A stretch of 64,000 bases of DNA from Propionivibrio dicarboxylicus (GTDB taxonomy: Bacteria > Pseudomonadota > Gammaproteobacteria > Burkholderiales > Rhodocyclaceae): the NCBI RefSeq assembly GCF_900099695.1, contig NZ_FNCY01000004.1, positions 1-64,000 on the forward strand, written 5' to 3'. Under the pieces are notes generated by a model. That model made no database searches. It saw only the letters and a program-made list of their open reading frames with translations, and was not told where the DNA came from. The number at the start of each line of letters is the position of its first letter. The first letter of the stretch is position 1. Positions 8,748 to 18,469 of the stretch are shown piece by piece. The translations under genes and the position numbers were made by a program.

Positions 8748-9623
8748 ATGCCCTCCTCCCGCACATTTTCCAAGCTCGCCGCACTGGCCGCGCACGACAT
8801 CGGCCAGCGCGGCTTTTCCAGCGCTGCGCTGCCGCAATCATCACTGCGGCAGGCGGCAGAGAGCCTGCTGAACGGTGAACGCAGCGTGATCTGCACCGGT
8901 TTCTGCATCCGCGCGGCGATGATCGGCGAGAACGATGGCCCGCCCGGTGCGCTGGCGATCGCCGACGCGCTGCGCCAACTCGGCCAGCAGGTCGTCTTCG
9001 TCAGCGACCGCTTCAGCAGCGGACTGCTCGACGCCGGCATGCGCGTCTATGACATGCACCTGCCGGTGACGCTGCTGGAGCGCGACCAGGCGACGGCCGA
9101 CCGGGAAATCGCCGCGCTGCTCGCCGATTTCCGGCCGACCCATGTCGTCGCCATCGAACGTCCCGGCAGCGCCATCGACGGACATCGCTACAGCATGCGC
9201 GGCGCCGTGCTCGACGATCTCGTGCCCGCCGCCGACGCGCTGCTCGCGCCCGGCGGCGCCACCACCATCGCCATCGGCGACGGCGGCAACGAACTCGGCA
9301 TGGGGGGGTTGCGCGCCGATCATCACCACCGCGTCATGTACGGCGAGAAGATCTTCTGTGCGACACGGGCCGATTTCGTCATCCCCGCCGGCATCTCGAA
9401 CTGGGGCGGCCATGCCCTGGCCGCGGCCCTGGCTGTTCTCGCCGGACGGCCGCTGATGCGCGCGCCGGAGCACGAACGCAACGTCCTCGAAGCGCTTCGG
9501 GACGCCGGCGCGGTGGACGGCTGCACCGGTACGGCGGAATTGTCGGTGGATGGGATCGCCTGGAAAAACTACGCGAAAACGCTCCACGCCCTCTACGCGG
9601 CCGCCTGCGGCGGTCGCGCCTGA
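8748..9623 (+). CDS. D-glutamate cyclase-like protein (DUF4392 family)
   Basis: This 291-residue soluble protein matches the C-terminal catalytic domain of D-glutamate cyclase (DUF4392), which in mitochondria converts D-glutamate to 5-oxo-D-proline. Visible family features are ICTGFCIRAA near residue 45, GPPGALAIADAL, FVSDRFSSGLLDAG, the VVAIERPGSA segment, and the strongly conserved AIGDGGNELGMGG near residue 180. Here the domain stands alone. It is monocistronic and convergent with the chemoreceptor. The reaction is inferred from the family; no D-amino-acid gene adjoins it. Confidence 0.82.
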   Translation: MPSSRTFSKLAALAAHDIGQRGFSSAALPQSSLRQAAESLLNGERSVICTGFCIRAAMIGENDGPPGALAIADALRQLGQQVVFVSDRFSSGLLDAGMRVYDMHLPVTLLERDQATADREIAALLADFRPTHVVAIERPGSAIDGHRYSMRGAVLDDLVPAADALLAPGGATTIAIGDGGNELGMGGLRADHHHRVMYGEKIFCATRADFVIPAGISNWGGHALAAALAVLAGRPLMRAPEHERNVLEALRDAGAVDGCTGTAELSVDGIAWKNYAKTLHALYAAACGGRA

Positions 9624-9684
9624 ATTCGCCGCACAACGCCAGACATTCGGCGCCGTCCTGAAGACAGGGCAGCGCCGGCGCGAC

Positions 9685-11577
9685 TCAGGTACGGAACGAA
9701 CCGAACTTGGCCTGCAGACCCTGCGCCACCTCATCCAGCGCACGCAAGCTCGCGGTAACTTCCTGCAAGCCGACCTGGGATGCCTGCATGCGGCGGGTCA
9801 CATTCTCGGCGCTGCGCGCCATCGCCGTCGTCGCCGACTGCTCTTCGCGTGTGGACAGGGCGATCTCGTTCATCCGGCCACGCACGTCGTCCATGTTGCT
9901 GCGAATATCGTTGATCCGGGTGGCGGCGAGTTCCGCCCCGGAAACGCTATCGCGTGCCGAGCGCATGGTGTGTTGCATCGTCTCGACCGCGTGACTGGTC
10001 TCGTTGCGCATGCTCTCGGTCATCGAGGTGATTTGCACCGTCGCCGTGCCGGTCCGTTCAGCCAGCTTGCGCACTTCGTCGGCCACCACGGCGAAACCGC
10101 GCCCCTGCTCGCCCGCCCGCGCCGCCTCAATCGCCGCATTGAGCGCGAGCAGATTGGTCTGGTCGGCGATCTCCTTGATCACCTGCGTGATACCGCTGAT
10201 TTCCTGCGCGCGCTGGCTGAGCTGCTCAAGCAGCGAAGCGAGGCTGTCGATTTCCTGCGCCGAGCGGCCGACCTGCGTCGCCACGTCGCCGACGGCCTCG
10301 GCCGACTCCCGCGACAACTGATTCGTGTTGCCGACCAGGGCGTCCGCCTCGCCGGCGTTTTCCGCCACATGCGCGACACTGACGGTAATTTCCTCGACCG
10401 TCGCCGCATTGCTCGAACTCTGATCGGCCAGTTCACGAAACTCGTCCGCCAAGCGGGCGAGAACGTCATTGATGTCATGCACGCCCTGCGTCAGCGTCGC
10501 CGCTTCACGGGTAATCCCGGCGAACATGCCGCGCAGACTCTCGATGAAGGTGTTGAAATACTGCGCCGTTTCGGCGATCTCGTCCTTGCCCTGGATGTCG
10601 ATGCGACGGGTCAGGTCGCCGCCGCCCTTGGCAATGTCCTGCAGCATGGTCTTCATGACGTTGAGCGGACGCGTGAAGCTGGCGGCGATGTAGAAAGACA
10701 CCGCCACGGAAAGCAACACGACGGCGAACGCGATAAGCATCGTCACCCACATCAGGGTTTCCAGCCTGGACAGGACTTCCCGCGCCGGCACGTTGACCGC
10801 CAGACTCCACGAGGTCCCCGGAATCGGCGCATAGGCGACATACTTGGACACCCCATCAAACGAATACGCGCCGATACCGCTCACGCCCGTCACCATCTTG
10901 CCGGTGATTTCGCGCAACGACGGCGGCATGGACGTGTCGGTCATCGCATTGACCTTCATGGCCAAATCCTTGCTCGGATGGAAAATGATGAGTCCATCGC
11001 TCTGTACCACGTAGGCATAGCCCGTCTGGCCGGACTTGACCTGTCCGACGAGCTTGACGACATCGTCAAGACTGACGGCGCCGCCGAGAATGCCAATCGA
11101 CTTGCCGCCACGGGCGACAGGACCGACGGCAACGACCACCGGCTTGCCGGTATCCTTGGCGACGACGGGGTTGCTGAGCACCGCCTGCCCCCCCATCGCC
11201 AGCTTGAAATAGGGACGCTCGATCAGGTTGGCCTTCTGTCCGGTCGTGAAGCTCGCGTCGCCGTTCGGCAAGGCCATCATGAACGACTGGAACAGCGTCA
11301 TCCGCTGGGCCTCGGTCCGGAGATAGGCCATCGCCGTCTCGCCGCCAACCTCGCTGACCAGCGGGGAGTTCCCCAGCAAGGATACCTCGCCCTTGCGCTC
11401 CGACACCCACATGCCGATCTTCTCGGCATTGTCATTGGCAAGCACCGTCAGATTCTCTTCCATCGTCCTGACGATAATCCCGCGCGCATACCAGTATCCG
11501 ACCGTGCCGATGACAGCGGTCGACAACAGCACCAGTGCCACGATTGCGAATGTCAGTCTGCCTTTGATGCTGTTCAT
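9685..11577 (-). CDS. Methyl-accepting chemotaxis protein with periplasmic dCache-like sensor
   Basis: The 630-residue chemoreceptor has TM1 (about 8-30), a periplasmic sensor of about 240 residues with dCache-like features ([37 protein letters not shown]), TM2 (about 283-305), a HAMP domain and a signalling hairpin with the conserved tip [20 protein letters not shown]. It should sense a small molecule, often an amino or organic acid in this class, and control CheA. I chose the ATG at 11577, where the membrane anchor starts, although the frame is open upstream. No CheB/CheR tethering pentapeptide is evident at the C-terminus. Confidence 0.95.
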   Translation of the reverse strand: MNSIKGRLTFAIVALVLLSTAVIGTVGYWYARGIIVRTMEENLTVLANDNAEKIGMWVSERKGEVSLLGNSPLVSEVGGETAMAYLRTEAQRMTLFQSFMMALPNGDASFTTGQKANLIERPYFKLAMGGQAVLSNPVVAKDTGKPVVVAVGPVARGGKSIGILGGAVSLDDVVKLVGQVKSGQTGYAYVVQSDGLIIFHPSKDLAMKVNAMTDTSMPPSLREITGKMVTGVSGIGAYSFDGVSKYVAYAPIPGTSWSLAVNVPAREVLSRLETLMWVTMLIAFAVVLLSVAVSFYIAASFTRPLNVMKTMLQDIAKGGGDLTRRIDIQGKDEIAETAQYFNTFIESLRGMFAGITREAATLTQGVHDINDVLARLADEFRELADQSSSNAATVEEITVSVAHVAENAGEADALVGNTNQLSRESAEAVGDVATQVGRSAQEIDSLASLLEQLSQRAQEISGITQVIKEIADQTNLLALNAAIEAARAGEQGRGFAVVADEVRKLAERTGTATVQITSMTESMRNETSHAVETMQHTMRSARDSVSGAELAATRINDIRSNMDDVRGRMNEIALSTREEQSATTAMARSAENVTRRMQASQVGLQEVTASLRALDEVAQGLQAKFGSFRT

Positions 11578-11752
11578 TCGAGGCCTCGCCAATAAAAGTC
11601 CGAAATCGGGAAAACCCGCCCGGAATAAATTCATTGCGGGTATGCCTTCCACGGCGAATAGTAAGCGGCAAAACCGGGGGAAATCCAGAACAAAATGACA
11701 AGATGCCATACCCCCTCCGACGGCAGGGATACCGCTTTTCCGTCGGGCCGTG

Positions 11753-12238
11753 CTAGCGTCGTGCCTTGCCGCTGAGCGTGTCGATATCGATGCGCACGAC
11801 CGTCACCGCGTCGAATTTGGCGGCGAGGTACTTCTCTCCCTCAGGCATGAACTCGGGCGAATACTTTTCCAGGATACCGACCAGCGCCTGGCGCTTTTCC
11901 TCGCCCTCGACACGGCTCGCCCGACCGGCGGCAATCGCACTTTCATATTCGGTGGCGAACTGGCGCGGTAGCGTCCTGACCTTGCCGACAACGCAGAACG
12001 AGACCTCCGGCCGGGCATCGAGATGCTCGAGCTTGCGCCCGACGGTGGCGCAATGGAAGTAAATGGCATTGTCACGAACGATGTAGCTGAGCGGCACGCC
12101 GTAGGGCAACCCGTCCGGGCCGACCGTAGACAGCACGCCGTACAGCCCCTCCGCCAGCACGGCGGCGGCGTCCTCGGCAGCCACCGCGCGGTCGCTTCTT
12201 CGCGGCGCCCTGGCCGCAATCTCCGCAACGCCGCTCAT
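11753..12238 (-). CDS. Pyridoxamine 5'-phosphate oxidase-like FMN-binding protein (NimA-like)
   Basis: The 161-residue protein has the split beta-barrel flavin-binding fold: [20 protein letters not shown], then [18 protein letters not shown], then VSFCVVGKV. This resembles the NimA/PNPOx-like group that binds FMN or F420. Its ATG overlaps the stop of the upstream amidotransferase gene (ATGA), so the two are co-translated. A MocR-type PLP regulator is divergent. The substrate is unknown. Confidence 0.88.
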   Translation of the reverse strand: MSGVAEIAARAPRRSDRAVAAEDAAAVLAEGLYGVLSTVGPDGLPYGVPLSYIVRDNAIYFHCATVGRKLEHLDARPEVSFCVVGKVRTLPRQFATEYESAIAAGRASRVEGEEKRQALVGILEKYSPEFMPEGEKYLAAKFDAVTVVRIDIDTLSGKARR

Positions 12239-12963
12239 GACGGCCTCGCGCTGTCGCGGTAAGCGAGGACGAGCCGATCGAGGAAACCGCACAGCGCCGC
12301 GTTCGCTTCGCTGAAATCATGCCGGCGCAGGGCTTCGGCCGATTCGACGAAGCGGTGATGCTGCCAGGAGGGAAGCGCGGTCTCGGCGGCGATCAGGGCC
12401 TCGATCACCGCTGGCGTGAATTCGAGATGGCATTGCAGGCCGACGACCAGCGGCATGTACTCGACGATCTGGCGCGGACAGCCTGCGCTGCTGGCGATGA
12501 TCGTCGCCACCGGCGTCAGCCCCGGCATGTCGTTATGCCAATGTCCGACCGGGAGCGTCGCGCCGAAATGCCGGAATTTCTCGTTACGCAAGCCATCGGC
12601 GGTCAGCGCGATCGGGAATTTGCCGATCTCCTTTTCCGGGCTCCGGCTGGCCGGCGCGCCCAGCGCCTCGCCGATCAACTGGGCACCGAGGCAGACGCCG
12701 ACGACCGCCTTGCCAGCGGCGACGCACGCGGCGATCAGGCGCTGTTCGGCGCGCGCATCGAAATACGGACATTCGGCCAGCGTCGTCGTCGGCGATTGCG
12801 GCCCGCCGAGCACGACGAGAAGATCGATACCCGCCGGCGACGACGGGAGCGGCTCACCCAGATACACGCGCGACCAGGTACTGGCAAAACCGCGCGCCGC
12901 GGCCCAATCGACAAAGGCCCCCGGCGCTTCGAACGCCTCATGAACGACAAAATGTAGCTGCAC
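12235..12963 (-). CDS. Class I glutamine amidotransferase-like protein (GMP-synthase-type domain)
   Basis: The 242-residue stand-alone class I GATase has the nucleophile Cys near residue 91 in VGVCLGAQLIG. The His/Glu pair is in LQCHLEFTP, with an oxyanion-type VVLGGPQSP near residue 51. It resembles free-standing GuaA-like amidotransferases that deaminate glutamine or hydrolyse gamma-glutamyl compounds such as PuuD-type substrates. I prefer the GTG at 12963, preceded by GGAG at 8 bases, over an ATG at 12993. It forms a coupled pair with the FMN protein and is divergent from the MocR regulator. Confidence 0.85.
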   Translation of the reverse strand: MQLHFVVHEAFEAPGAFVDWAAARGFASTWSRVYLGEPLPSSPAGIDLLVVLGGPQSPTTTLAECPYFDARAEQRLIAACVAAGKAVVGVCLGAQLIGEALGAPASRSPEKEIGKFPIALTADGLRNEKFRHFGATLPVGHWHNDMPGLTPVATIIASSAGCPRQIVEYMPLVVGLQCHLEFTPAVIEALIAAETALPSWQHHRFVESAEALRRHDFSEANAALCGFLDRLVLAYRDSARPS

Positions 12964-13022
12964 GAAAAACTCTCCAAAAACGTCCCGCAGCACGGAACGA
13001 ACGGAGGCTAAAATATCACGGC

Positions 13023-13070
13023 ACCGGACCCGTCGTAAGGGCCGGTTTCTGAATTTTTAATAGTCCGGTC
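13023..13070. promoter_or_regulatory. Possible MocR operator in the divergent promoter region
   Basis: An imperfect inverted repeat, ACCGGACCC and GGGCCGGT (13023-13046), is followed by a further half-site GTCCGGT just before the MocR start. Repeated CCGGAC/GTCCGG elements between divergently transcribed genes would suit a regulator binding here. The assignment rests only on symmetry and position. Confidence 0.3.
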
Positions 13071-14504
13071 ATGAAACGCAGCGAACTCATCCTCGAACTC
13101 GGCGGCGACGATACGCAGCCGCGCTATCTTCGCCTGGCGGCGGCCCTGCTCGGCGCCATCGAGCGTGGCCGCCTGCGTCCCGGCGACCTGCTGCCGGGCA
13201 CGCGGGCGCTCTCGACCCAACTCGGGCTGCACCGCAACACCGTCAATGCGGCGTTTCACGAACTCATCCTGCAAGGCTGGCTGGTCGCCGAGGCCTCGCG
13301 CGGTACCCGCGTCGCCCCCGACCTGCCCGCCCTCGGCAAAGTGCCGGCGCCGCCCCGCCGGACGGCCGCGCCCGCCCCTGCCGAGCGCGATACGACGATG
13401 CCCTTGCGCGTCTCGGACGGCATCCCCGATTCGCGCCTGCTGCCCGCCGCCGACCTGGCGCGCGCTTTCCGCCGCGCGATCTTGCGCCCCATGCAAGGCG
13501 TCGCCGACGGTTACGGCGATCCGCGCGGAACGCCGGCACTGCGCCAGGCGCTGACCGGCTACCTCGGCCAGGAACGCGGCATCGCGACAGTTGCGGACGA
13601 CCTGATCGTCACGCGCGGCAGTCAGATGGCGATTTACCTGGCGGCGCGGGCGAGCCTCGCGCCCGGCCAGGCGATCGCCGTCGAGGATCCCGGTTATCGG
13701 CTCGCCTGGGCGGCTTTCCATGCGGCTGGCGCACACATCGTCGGCGTTCCGGTCGATGCGCAAGGCCTCGACGTCGCGGCACTGGAAAGCCTGCTGGCGC
13801 AGCGCCACGACATCGGCGCCGTCTATGTCACCCCGCATCACCAATATCCGACCACGGCGACGCTGGGCGCCGGGCGGCGGCTGCGACTGCTCGAACTCGC
13901 GCGGCGGTATCGCCTCACCGTCATCGAGGACGACTACGACCACGAATACCGCTTCGCCGGCCGGCCGGTACTGCCGCTCGCCGCGCGCGCCGAAGCCGAT
14001 GCGCCGGTCATTTATATCGGCTCCTTGTCGAAGCTGCTCTCGCCGGAGATCCGGCTCGGTTATGCGGTGGCGCGCCCGGACATCGTCGCGCGCATGGCCG
14101 AGATCCGCAACGTCATCGACCGCCAGGGCGACGCGCCGCTCGAGATTGCCATGGCCGAACTGATCGCCGACGGGACGCTCGCCCGCCATGCGCGCAAGGC
14201 CCGGCGCATCTACGAAGGGCGGCGTGACCGCCTCGTCGACGCTTTACGCCGCCGACTCGGCGACACGCTGGTCGTCGACACGCCGTCGGGCGGCCTCGCC
14301 CTCTGGACCCGGCTGCACGACGACATTGCGGCCGACGCCTGGAGCGCGGCGGCCACCGACCTCGGCGTCCACATCGCCGGCGGCACCCACTATGCGCTCG
14401 ACCCCGCTCGCGCGCCCAATGCTTTTCGCATCGGCTTTGCCAAGCTCGCCGACGACGAGATCGAGACGGTGGTCGAGCGCCTGGCGGCCAGCCGGCCGGC
14501 TTAG
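13071..14504 (+). CDS. MocR/PdxR-type transcriptional regulator (GntR HTH plus aminotransferase-like domain)
   Basis: The 477-residue regulator has an N-terminal GntR winged helix (about 15-80; PGDLLPGTRALSTQLGLHRN). A fold-type I aminotransferase-like domain follows (about 110-475), with the PLP Lys in IGSLSKLLSPEIRLGY and the Asp-Asp-Tyr-Asp motif EDDYDHEYRF. MocR regulators sense PLP or PLP-amino-acid adducts. Its divergent partners are a GATase and a PNPOx-like flavoprotein, which fits control of a vitamin-B6 or amine-linked function, as in PdxR systems. That target assignment is inference. Confidence 0.92.
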   Translation: MKRSELILELGGDDTQPRYLRLAAALLGAIERGRLRPGDLLPGTRALSTQLGLHRNTVNAAFHELILQGWLVAEASRGTRVAPDLPALGKVPAPPRRTAAPAPAERDTTMPLRVSDGIPDSRLLPAADLARAFRRAILRPMQGVADGYGDPRGTPALRQALTGYLGQERGIATVADDLIVTRGSQMAIYLAARASLAPGQAIAVEDPGYRLAWAAFHAAGAHIVGVPVDAQGLDVAALESLLAQRHDIGAVYVTPHHQYPTTATLGAGRRLRLLELARRYRLTVIEDDYDHEYRFAGRPVLPLAARAEADAPVIYIGSLSKLLSPEIRLGYAVARPDIVARMAEIRNVIDRQGDAPLEIAMAELIADGTLARHARKARRIYEGRRDRLVDALRRRLGDTLVVDTPSGGLALWTRLHDDIAADAWSAAATDLGVHIAGGTHYALDPARAPNAFRIGFAKLADDEIETVVERLAASRPA

Positions 14505-14506
14505 CG

Positions 14507-14528
14507 CCTATTTCGGCAGGGCTCTTAG
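14507..14528 (+). repeat. Truncated copy of the TTTCGGYAGGGCTC dispersed repeat
   Basis: The segment CTATTTCGGCAGGGCTC just after the MocR stop matches one arm of the palindromic elements at 18423-18469 and 49881-49932, read on the opposite strand. The second arm is missing, so this is a half element. Confidence 0.5.
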
Positions 14529-14701
14529 CGCGCTCCGGCGATCACCGCGACGACGTCGAGCGCTGCTACGGCGACCAGCGCCAGAGCGGCGCCGAAGTCA
14601 CCGTGAACGAGACAGAGCGACAGCGACAGCGCCGTCGCGACCGAGATCGCCGCCAGCGTCCAGAACGCATCGTGCCGGGAGGAAGAAAGTGTGCGTACCA
14701 T
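14525..14701 (-). CDS. Small membrane protein of unknown function
   Basis: The 58-residue product has two hydrophobic segments (about 14-30 and 35-55, ending VVAVIAGAR) and a short basic N-terminus. The ATG at 14701 has a good AGGAG seven to eight bases upstream, better evidence than for most short frames here. It is divergent from the LysR gene at 14823, with a strongly AT-rich spacer (around 14750-14800), so the LysR protein may control it. I do not recognise the family. Confidence 0.6.
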   Translation of the reverse strand: MVRTLSSSRHDAFWTLAAISVATALSLSLCLVHGDFGAALALVAVAALDVVAVIAGAR

Positions 14702-14822
14702 GATCGATTCTCCTGAAATAACATGATCGGGATGCACCGTCGGCCGGGGTACGTGTATATACTATTGCTTGTTCATAATCATATAAAAACAAGCGATCGC
14801 TCATGTAACGAGGTAAAGCACG

Positions 14823-15752
14823 ATGACCTTCACCCAGCTTGAAATATTCGTCCTGGTCGCCGAACTCGGCGGCTTCACCGCCGCCGCAGAAAAGCTCGGC
14901 ATCAGCCAGTCGGCGGTCTCGCACGCCCTGAAGCAACTCGAACGCGAATGGGGCGTGACCCTGCTCTCACGCAACAAGGCCGGCATCGACCTGACCGAAA
15001 TCGGCAAACCGCTGCTCGTGCGCGCCCGCGAACTGCTCGGCATCGCCGAGGCGATGCGCCAGGAAATTTCGGCCGTGCGCGGCCTGCAGCGTGGTGTGCT
15101 GCGCATCGGTTCCTTCGGCCCCTCGTCCTCGCTGCTGCTCCTGCCGCAGATCCTCGAACAGTATCGCCAACAGTATCCGGACATCGACATCTTCGTCGAT
15201 GAAGGCCCCGACGACGCCGTCGCCCAGTGGATCGCCGAACGGCGCGTCGATGTCGGCTTCGTCGTCCTGCCGGACGAGCGTTTCGACACGCAACTGCTCA
15301 TCGAGGACTGCTTCGTCGCCGTGCTGCCGGTCGGCCATCGACTCGCGCGGCAGACGCAACTGCGCATCGCCGACCTCTGCGACGAGCCGTTCATCATGAC
15401 CGCCGCCGGCGCCGCCGCGCAGATCGAACCCCTGTTCGAGCGCGCCGGCCTGCGCCCGAAGATCAAGCACCGCTATTCGCAGATCCTGACGATCATCAAG
15501 ATGGTCGAACATGGCGCCGGCGTCTCGATCATTTCGAGCCTGGCCCTCTCCGACCAGGTCATGGACCTCTGTCCCGGCGTCGTCAAGATTCCGCTGACGC
15601 CGGTGGCGCGGCGCTCGGTCGGCCTCGCCGTCCACAACCTCGCCCAGGCCAGCCCGGCAGTCCTCGCCTTCATGAAGACGGCGCGAACACTGGCGGCCGC
15701 GTCACGGCTCGGCCCGACGCAACGCGCGCCGGGATCGCGCCGCCGCAGTTGA
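14823..15752 (+). CDS. LysR-family transcriptional regulator
   Basis: The 309-residue protein has a LysR-type winged helix at residues 1-60 (FTQLEIFVLVAELGGFTAAA, then SQSAVSHALKQLE). The periplasmic-binding-like effector domain (about 88-295) includes GVLRIGSFGPSSS and VEHGAGVSIISSLAL. It belongs to the CynR/CysB-like branch that binds small anions or organic acids. The small membrane protein is divergent; the downstream gene is convergent. Confidence 0.93.
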   Translation: MTFTQLEIFVLVAELGGFTAAAEKLGISQSAVSHALKQLEREWGVTLLSRNKAGIDLTEIGKPLLVRARELLGIAEAMRQEISAVRGLQRGVLRIGSFGPSSSLLLLPQILEQYRQQYPDIDIFVDEGPDDAVAQWIAERRVDVGFVVLPDERFDTQLLIEDCFVAVLPVGHRLARQTQLRIADLCDEPFIMTAAGAAAQIEPLFERAGLRPKIKHRYSQILTIIKMVEHGAGVSIISSLALSDQVMDLCPGVVKIPLTPVARRSVGLAVHNLAQASPAVLAFMKTARTLAAASRLGPTQRAPGSRRRS

Positions 15753-15766
15753 AGGCGCCCGCCGCC

Positions 15767-16708
15767 TCAGCACTCCGGCATCAGGAAGTCATGGCGAATC
15801 CCCTCGCCGAGTTCATAGATGCGATCCATGAAATCGGTGAGGAACTCGTGCAGACCGCCGGCCAGCACATCGTCGATACGGCCGTAGTGGATCTGCGAGT
15901 AGAGCCGGCCGGCGAGCCGTCCGGTCTCGGCCGATTGCGGATTGCGGATGGCATCGAGCGTCTTGACGACGCCGTGCAGGCAGGCATGCAATGAACGCGG
16001 CATATCCGGACGCAGGATCAGCAGCTCGGCGACGCGGGCCGGCGTGATGATGTCGCGATAGACCTTGCGATAGACCTCGAAGGCCGACACCGAACGCAGC
16101 AGCGCGCCCCACTGGTAGAAATCGCTGGCCCCCTCCTCGCCATGTCCGCCGCCGAGCACATGATATTTGACGTCGAGGATACGGGCGGTGTTGTCGGCGC
16201 GTTCGAGGTAGCCGCCGAGCCGGATGAAGCTCAAGGCCTCGTCCTGCAGCATGGTGCCGAAAGTGACGCCGCGGATCACTGCCGCGCGCAGCTTGACCCA
16301 TTCGAAGAAGGCGCCGATGCCGCCGGCCAGGATCGGCTCGATCTTCTGGTCGCGCACCTCGAGCCAAGTCATGTTGCAGCTTTCCCAGGTCTCCGAGGTC
16401 AGCGTGCCGCGCACCGCGTGGGCGTTTTCGCGCGCCGCGCGCAGACAGCTGAAGATCGACGACAGGTTGTCGGGGTCGAGCACCATGAAGCGCAGCACGT
16501 TCTCGGCATTGGCTTCGTCATAACGCGCGAAGAAGGCCTCGTCGAGGCTGTTGAGCGCCAGGATCGCGCCCCAGTTCTGGTTTTCGGCCGCCAGCGGCTT
16601 CGGCACCAGCGACATCTGATAGGTCACGTCGAGCAGGCGGGCAAGATTTTCGGCGCGCTCGGTGTAGCGCGACATCCAGTAGAGGTGGTCGGCGGTGCGG
16701 CTTAGCAT
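15767..16708 (-). CDS. Alpha-E domain protein (DUF403)
   Basis: The 313-residue all-helical protein opens with [20 protein letters not shown] and has the repeated YxERAxNxARxLD helix pattern (again at [15 protein letters not shown]) that defines the alpha-E domain. Alpha-E proteins pair with circularly permuted ATP-grasp enzymes in predicted peptide-ligase (amidoligase) systems. It starts 7 bases inside the end of the ATP-grasp gene, with GGAGAAC upstream, so it is translationally coupled. Its exact biochemical role is not known; Iyer and Aravind described the association from genome context. Confidence 0.9.
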   Translation of the reverse strand: MLSRTADHLYWMSRYTERAENLARLLDVTYQMSLVPKPLAAENQNWGAILALNSLDEAFFARYDEANAENVLRFMVLDPDNLSSIFSCLRAARENAHAVRGTLTSETWESCNMTWLEVRDQKIEPILAGGIGAFFEWVKLRAAVIRGVTFGTMLQDEALSFIRLGGYLERADNTARILDVKYHVLGGGHGEEGASDFYQWGALLRSVSAFEVYRKVYRDIITPARVAELLILRPDMPRSLHACLHGVVKTLDAIRNPQSAETGRLAGRLYSQIHYGRIDDVLAGGLHEFLTDFMDRIYELGEGIRHDFLMPEC

Positions 16709-18141
16709 GATGCGTTCTCCCGTCCGTTGTTTTCAAGCACCCAGGTATCCTTGGTGCCGCCCCCCTGCGACGAATTGACGACCAGCGAGCCTTCGCGCAG
16801 CGCGACCCGCGTCAGGCCGCCGGGCACCATGTCGATGTCCTTGCCCGAGAGGACGAAGGGACGCAGGTCGAGGTGGCGCGGCGCCACGCCCGATTCGACG
16901 AAGGTCGGGCAGGTCGATAGCGCCAGCGTCGGCTGGGCGATGTATTTTTCGGGCGCGGCGACGATGCGCGCGCGGAAATCCTCGATCTGCTGGCGCGTCG
17001 AAGCGGGTCCGACGAGCATGCCGTAGCCGCCGGCGCCATGCACTTCCTTGACGACCAACTCGGGCAGATGATCGAGTACGTAGCGGAGATCGTCGGGCTT
17101 GCGCAGCATGTAGGTCGGCACATTGTTGAGCAGCGGCTCCTCGCCGAGATAGAAGCGGATCATGTCCGGCACATAGGGATAGATCGACTTGTCGTCGGCG
17201 ACGCCGGTACCGATCGCATTGGCCAGCGTGACGCGGCCGGCGCGGTAAGCCGAGAGCAGGCCCGGCACGCCGAGCATCGAGTCCTTGCGGAACGCGAGCG
17301 GGTCAAGAAAATCGTCGTCAAGGCGACGGTAGATGACATCGACACGCTGCGGGCCACGCGTCGTGCGCATGAAGACGGTGTCGTGATCGACGAAGAGGTC
17401 GCGTCCCTCGACGAGTTCGACGCCCATCTGCTGCGCCAGGAAGGTGTGCTCGAAGTAGGCGCTGTTATAGACGCCGGGCGTCAGCAACACGACGGTCGGG
17501 TCCTCGACGCCGGCCGGCGCGACCGTGCGCAGATTCTCGAGCAGCATGTCGGGATAATGCTGGACGGGTGCGATCTGATGGCGCGCGAACAGTTCGGGGA
17601 AGAGCCGCATCATCATCTTGCGGTCCTCGATCATGTAGGACACGCCCGAAGGCACGCGCAGATTGTCCTCGAGCACGTAGAACTCGCCTTCGCCGGCGCG
17701 CACGAGGTCGACGCCGGTGATATGCGAATAGATCCCGGCCGGCACATCGACGCCGATCATCTCGCGGCGGAACTGGGCGTTGTTGAGGATCTGGTCTTCG
17801 GGAATCAGCCCGGCGCGCAGGATATCCTGGTCGTGGTAGATGTCGCCGAGGAAAGCGTTGAGCGCCTTGACGCGCTGCCGCAAGCCGCCCTGCAGGGCCT
17901 TCCACTCGTCGGCCGGAATGACGCGCGGGATGATGTCGAAGGGAATCAGCCGCTCCTTGCCGGCCTCTTCGCCATAGACCGCGAAGGTGATGCCGACGCG
18001 GCGAAAGGCGATATCGGCCTCGGCGCGCTTGCGCTCGATCCGCTCGGCCGGCGTCCGCGCCAGCCACTCGTCATAGACCCGGTAATGCGGACGGACGCTG
18101 CCGTCCGCCGCGTGCATTTCATCGAAAAATTTTTTCGTCAT
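16702..18141 (-). CDS. Circularly permuted type 2 ATP-grasp protein (DUF404/DUF407)
   Basis: The 479-residue protein has the hallmark motifs of the circularly permuted ATP-grasp amidoligase family: [63 protein letters not shown] and [10 protein letters not shown]. These supply predicted nucleotide and metal sites for ligation of an amino group to a carboxylate. The substrate is unknown. An alternative ATG at 18168 would add nine residues. This is the stand-alone version, coupled to a separate alpha-E gene; a fused version lies at 22647-25184. Confidence 0.92.
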   Translation of the reverse strand: MTKKFFDEMHAADGSVRPHYRVYDEWLARTPAERIERKRAEADIAFRRVGITFAVYGEEAGKERLIPFDIIPRVIPADEWKALQGGLRQRVKALNAFLGDIYHDQDILRAGLIPEDQILNNAQFRREMIGVDVPAGIYSHITGVDLVRAGEGEFYVLEDNLRVPSGVSYMIEDRKMMMRLFPELFARHQIAPVQHYPDMLLENLRTVAPAGVEDPTVVLLTPGVYNSAYFEHTFLAQQMGVELVEGRDLFVDHDTVFMRTTRGPQRVDVIYRRLDDDFLDPLAFRKDSMLGVPGLLSAYRAGRVTLANAIGTGVADDKSIYPYVPDMIRFYLGEEPLLNNVPTYMLRKPDDLRYVLDHLPELVVKEVHGAGGYGMLVGPASTRQQIEDFRARIVAAPEKYIAQPTLALSTCPTFVESGVAPRHLDLRPFVLSGKDIDMVPGGLTRVALREGSLVVNSSQGGGTKDTWVLENNGRENASC

Positions 18142-18466
18142 GGCCCTCACCGCTGCGAAGATGTCCATGACCCTTCTAGCAGAAAGCGTACCAAAGGCGG
18201 ATTGCCCGCAGTGGCGGGCTTTTGCGGCACCAACGCAGGAACGATGCACCAAAAGCGGCCGTCCCGCACCCGGGCGGGGCACGCCACGCCCGCATCGCAG
18301 CCACATCACCGTCGCATTACGGCCGCATCGCCGTCACTTCATGCCGACCGCATCGCGCGCGGCGGCCCGGTGCGTCTTCCGGCGGCGCGTGCGCAGCCTG
18401 CCGGAAGACGGACTAAGCATCCATTTCGGTCGGGATCGTGTGCCGCGAGCCCTACCGAAATAGACT
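18142..18466. other. Intergenic region with two palindromes
   Basis: These 325 bases hold a perfect 11-bp inverted repeat, CGTCTTCCGGC and GCCGGAAGACG, at 18371-18408, and the dispersed element starting at 18423. They separate the end of the caspase operon from the split ATP-grasp/alpha-E pair, all on the minus strand. The hairpins may terminate the caspase transcript, although neither has a long T tract. No gene is seen. Confidence 0.55.
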
Positions 18467-18469
18467 CTA
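18423..18469 (-). repeat. REP-like dispersed palindromic element, copy 1
   Basis: An imperfect palindrome (TTTCGGTCGGG and CCCTACCGAAA arms around a GC-rich core) matches 49881-49932 closely and 14507-14528 partly. Conserved blocks are GCCGCGAGCCCT and CCGAAA. It overlaps the end of the caspase gene. The spread in one 64-kb window suggests a REP-type or terminator-like family. Confidence 0.6.

Noticed and set aside
9550-11595. A 681-codon plus-strand open frame opposite the chemoreceptor
   Set aside because: Composition is typical of antisense frames and the chemoreceptor on the other strand has all expected domains.
18371-18408. A firm Rho-independent terminator at the 11-bp palindrome
   Set aside because: The stem is perfect but the loop is long and no T run follows on either strand, so I list it only as a palindrome.
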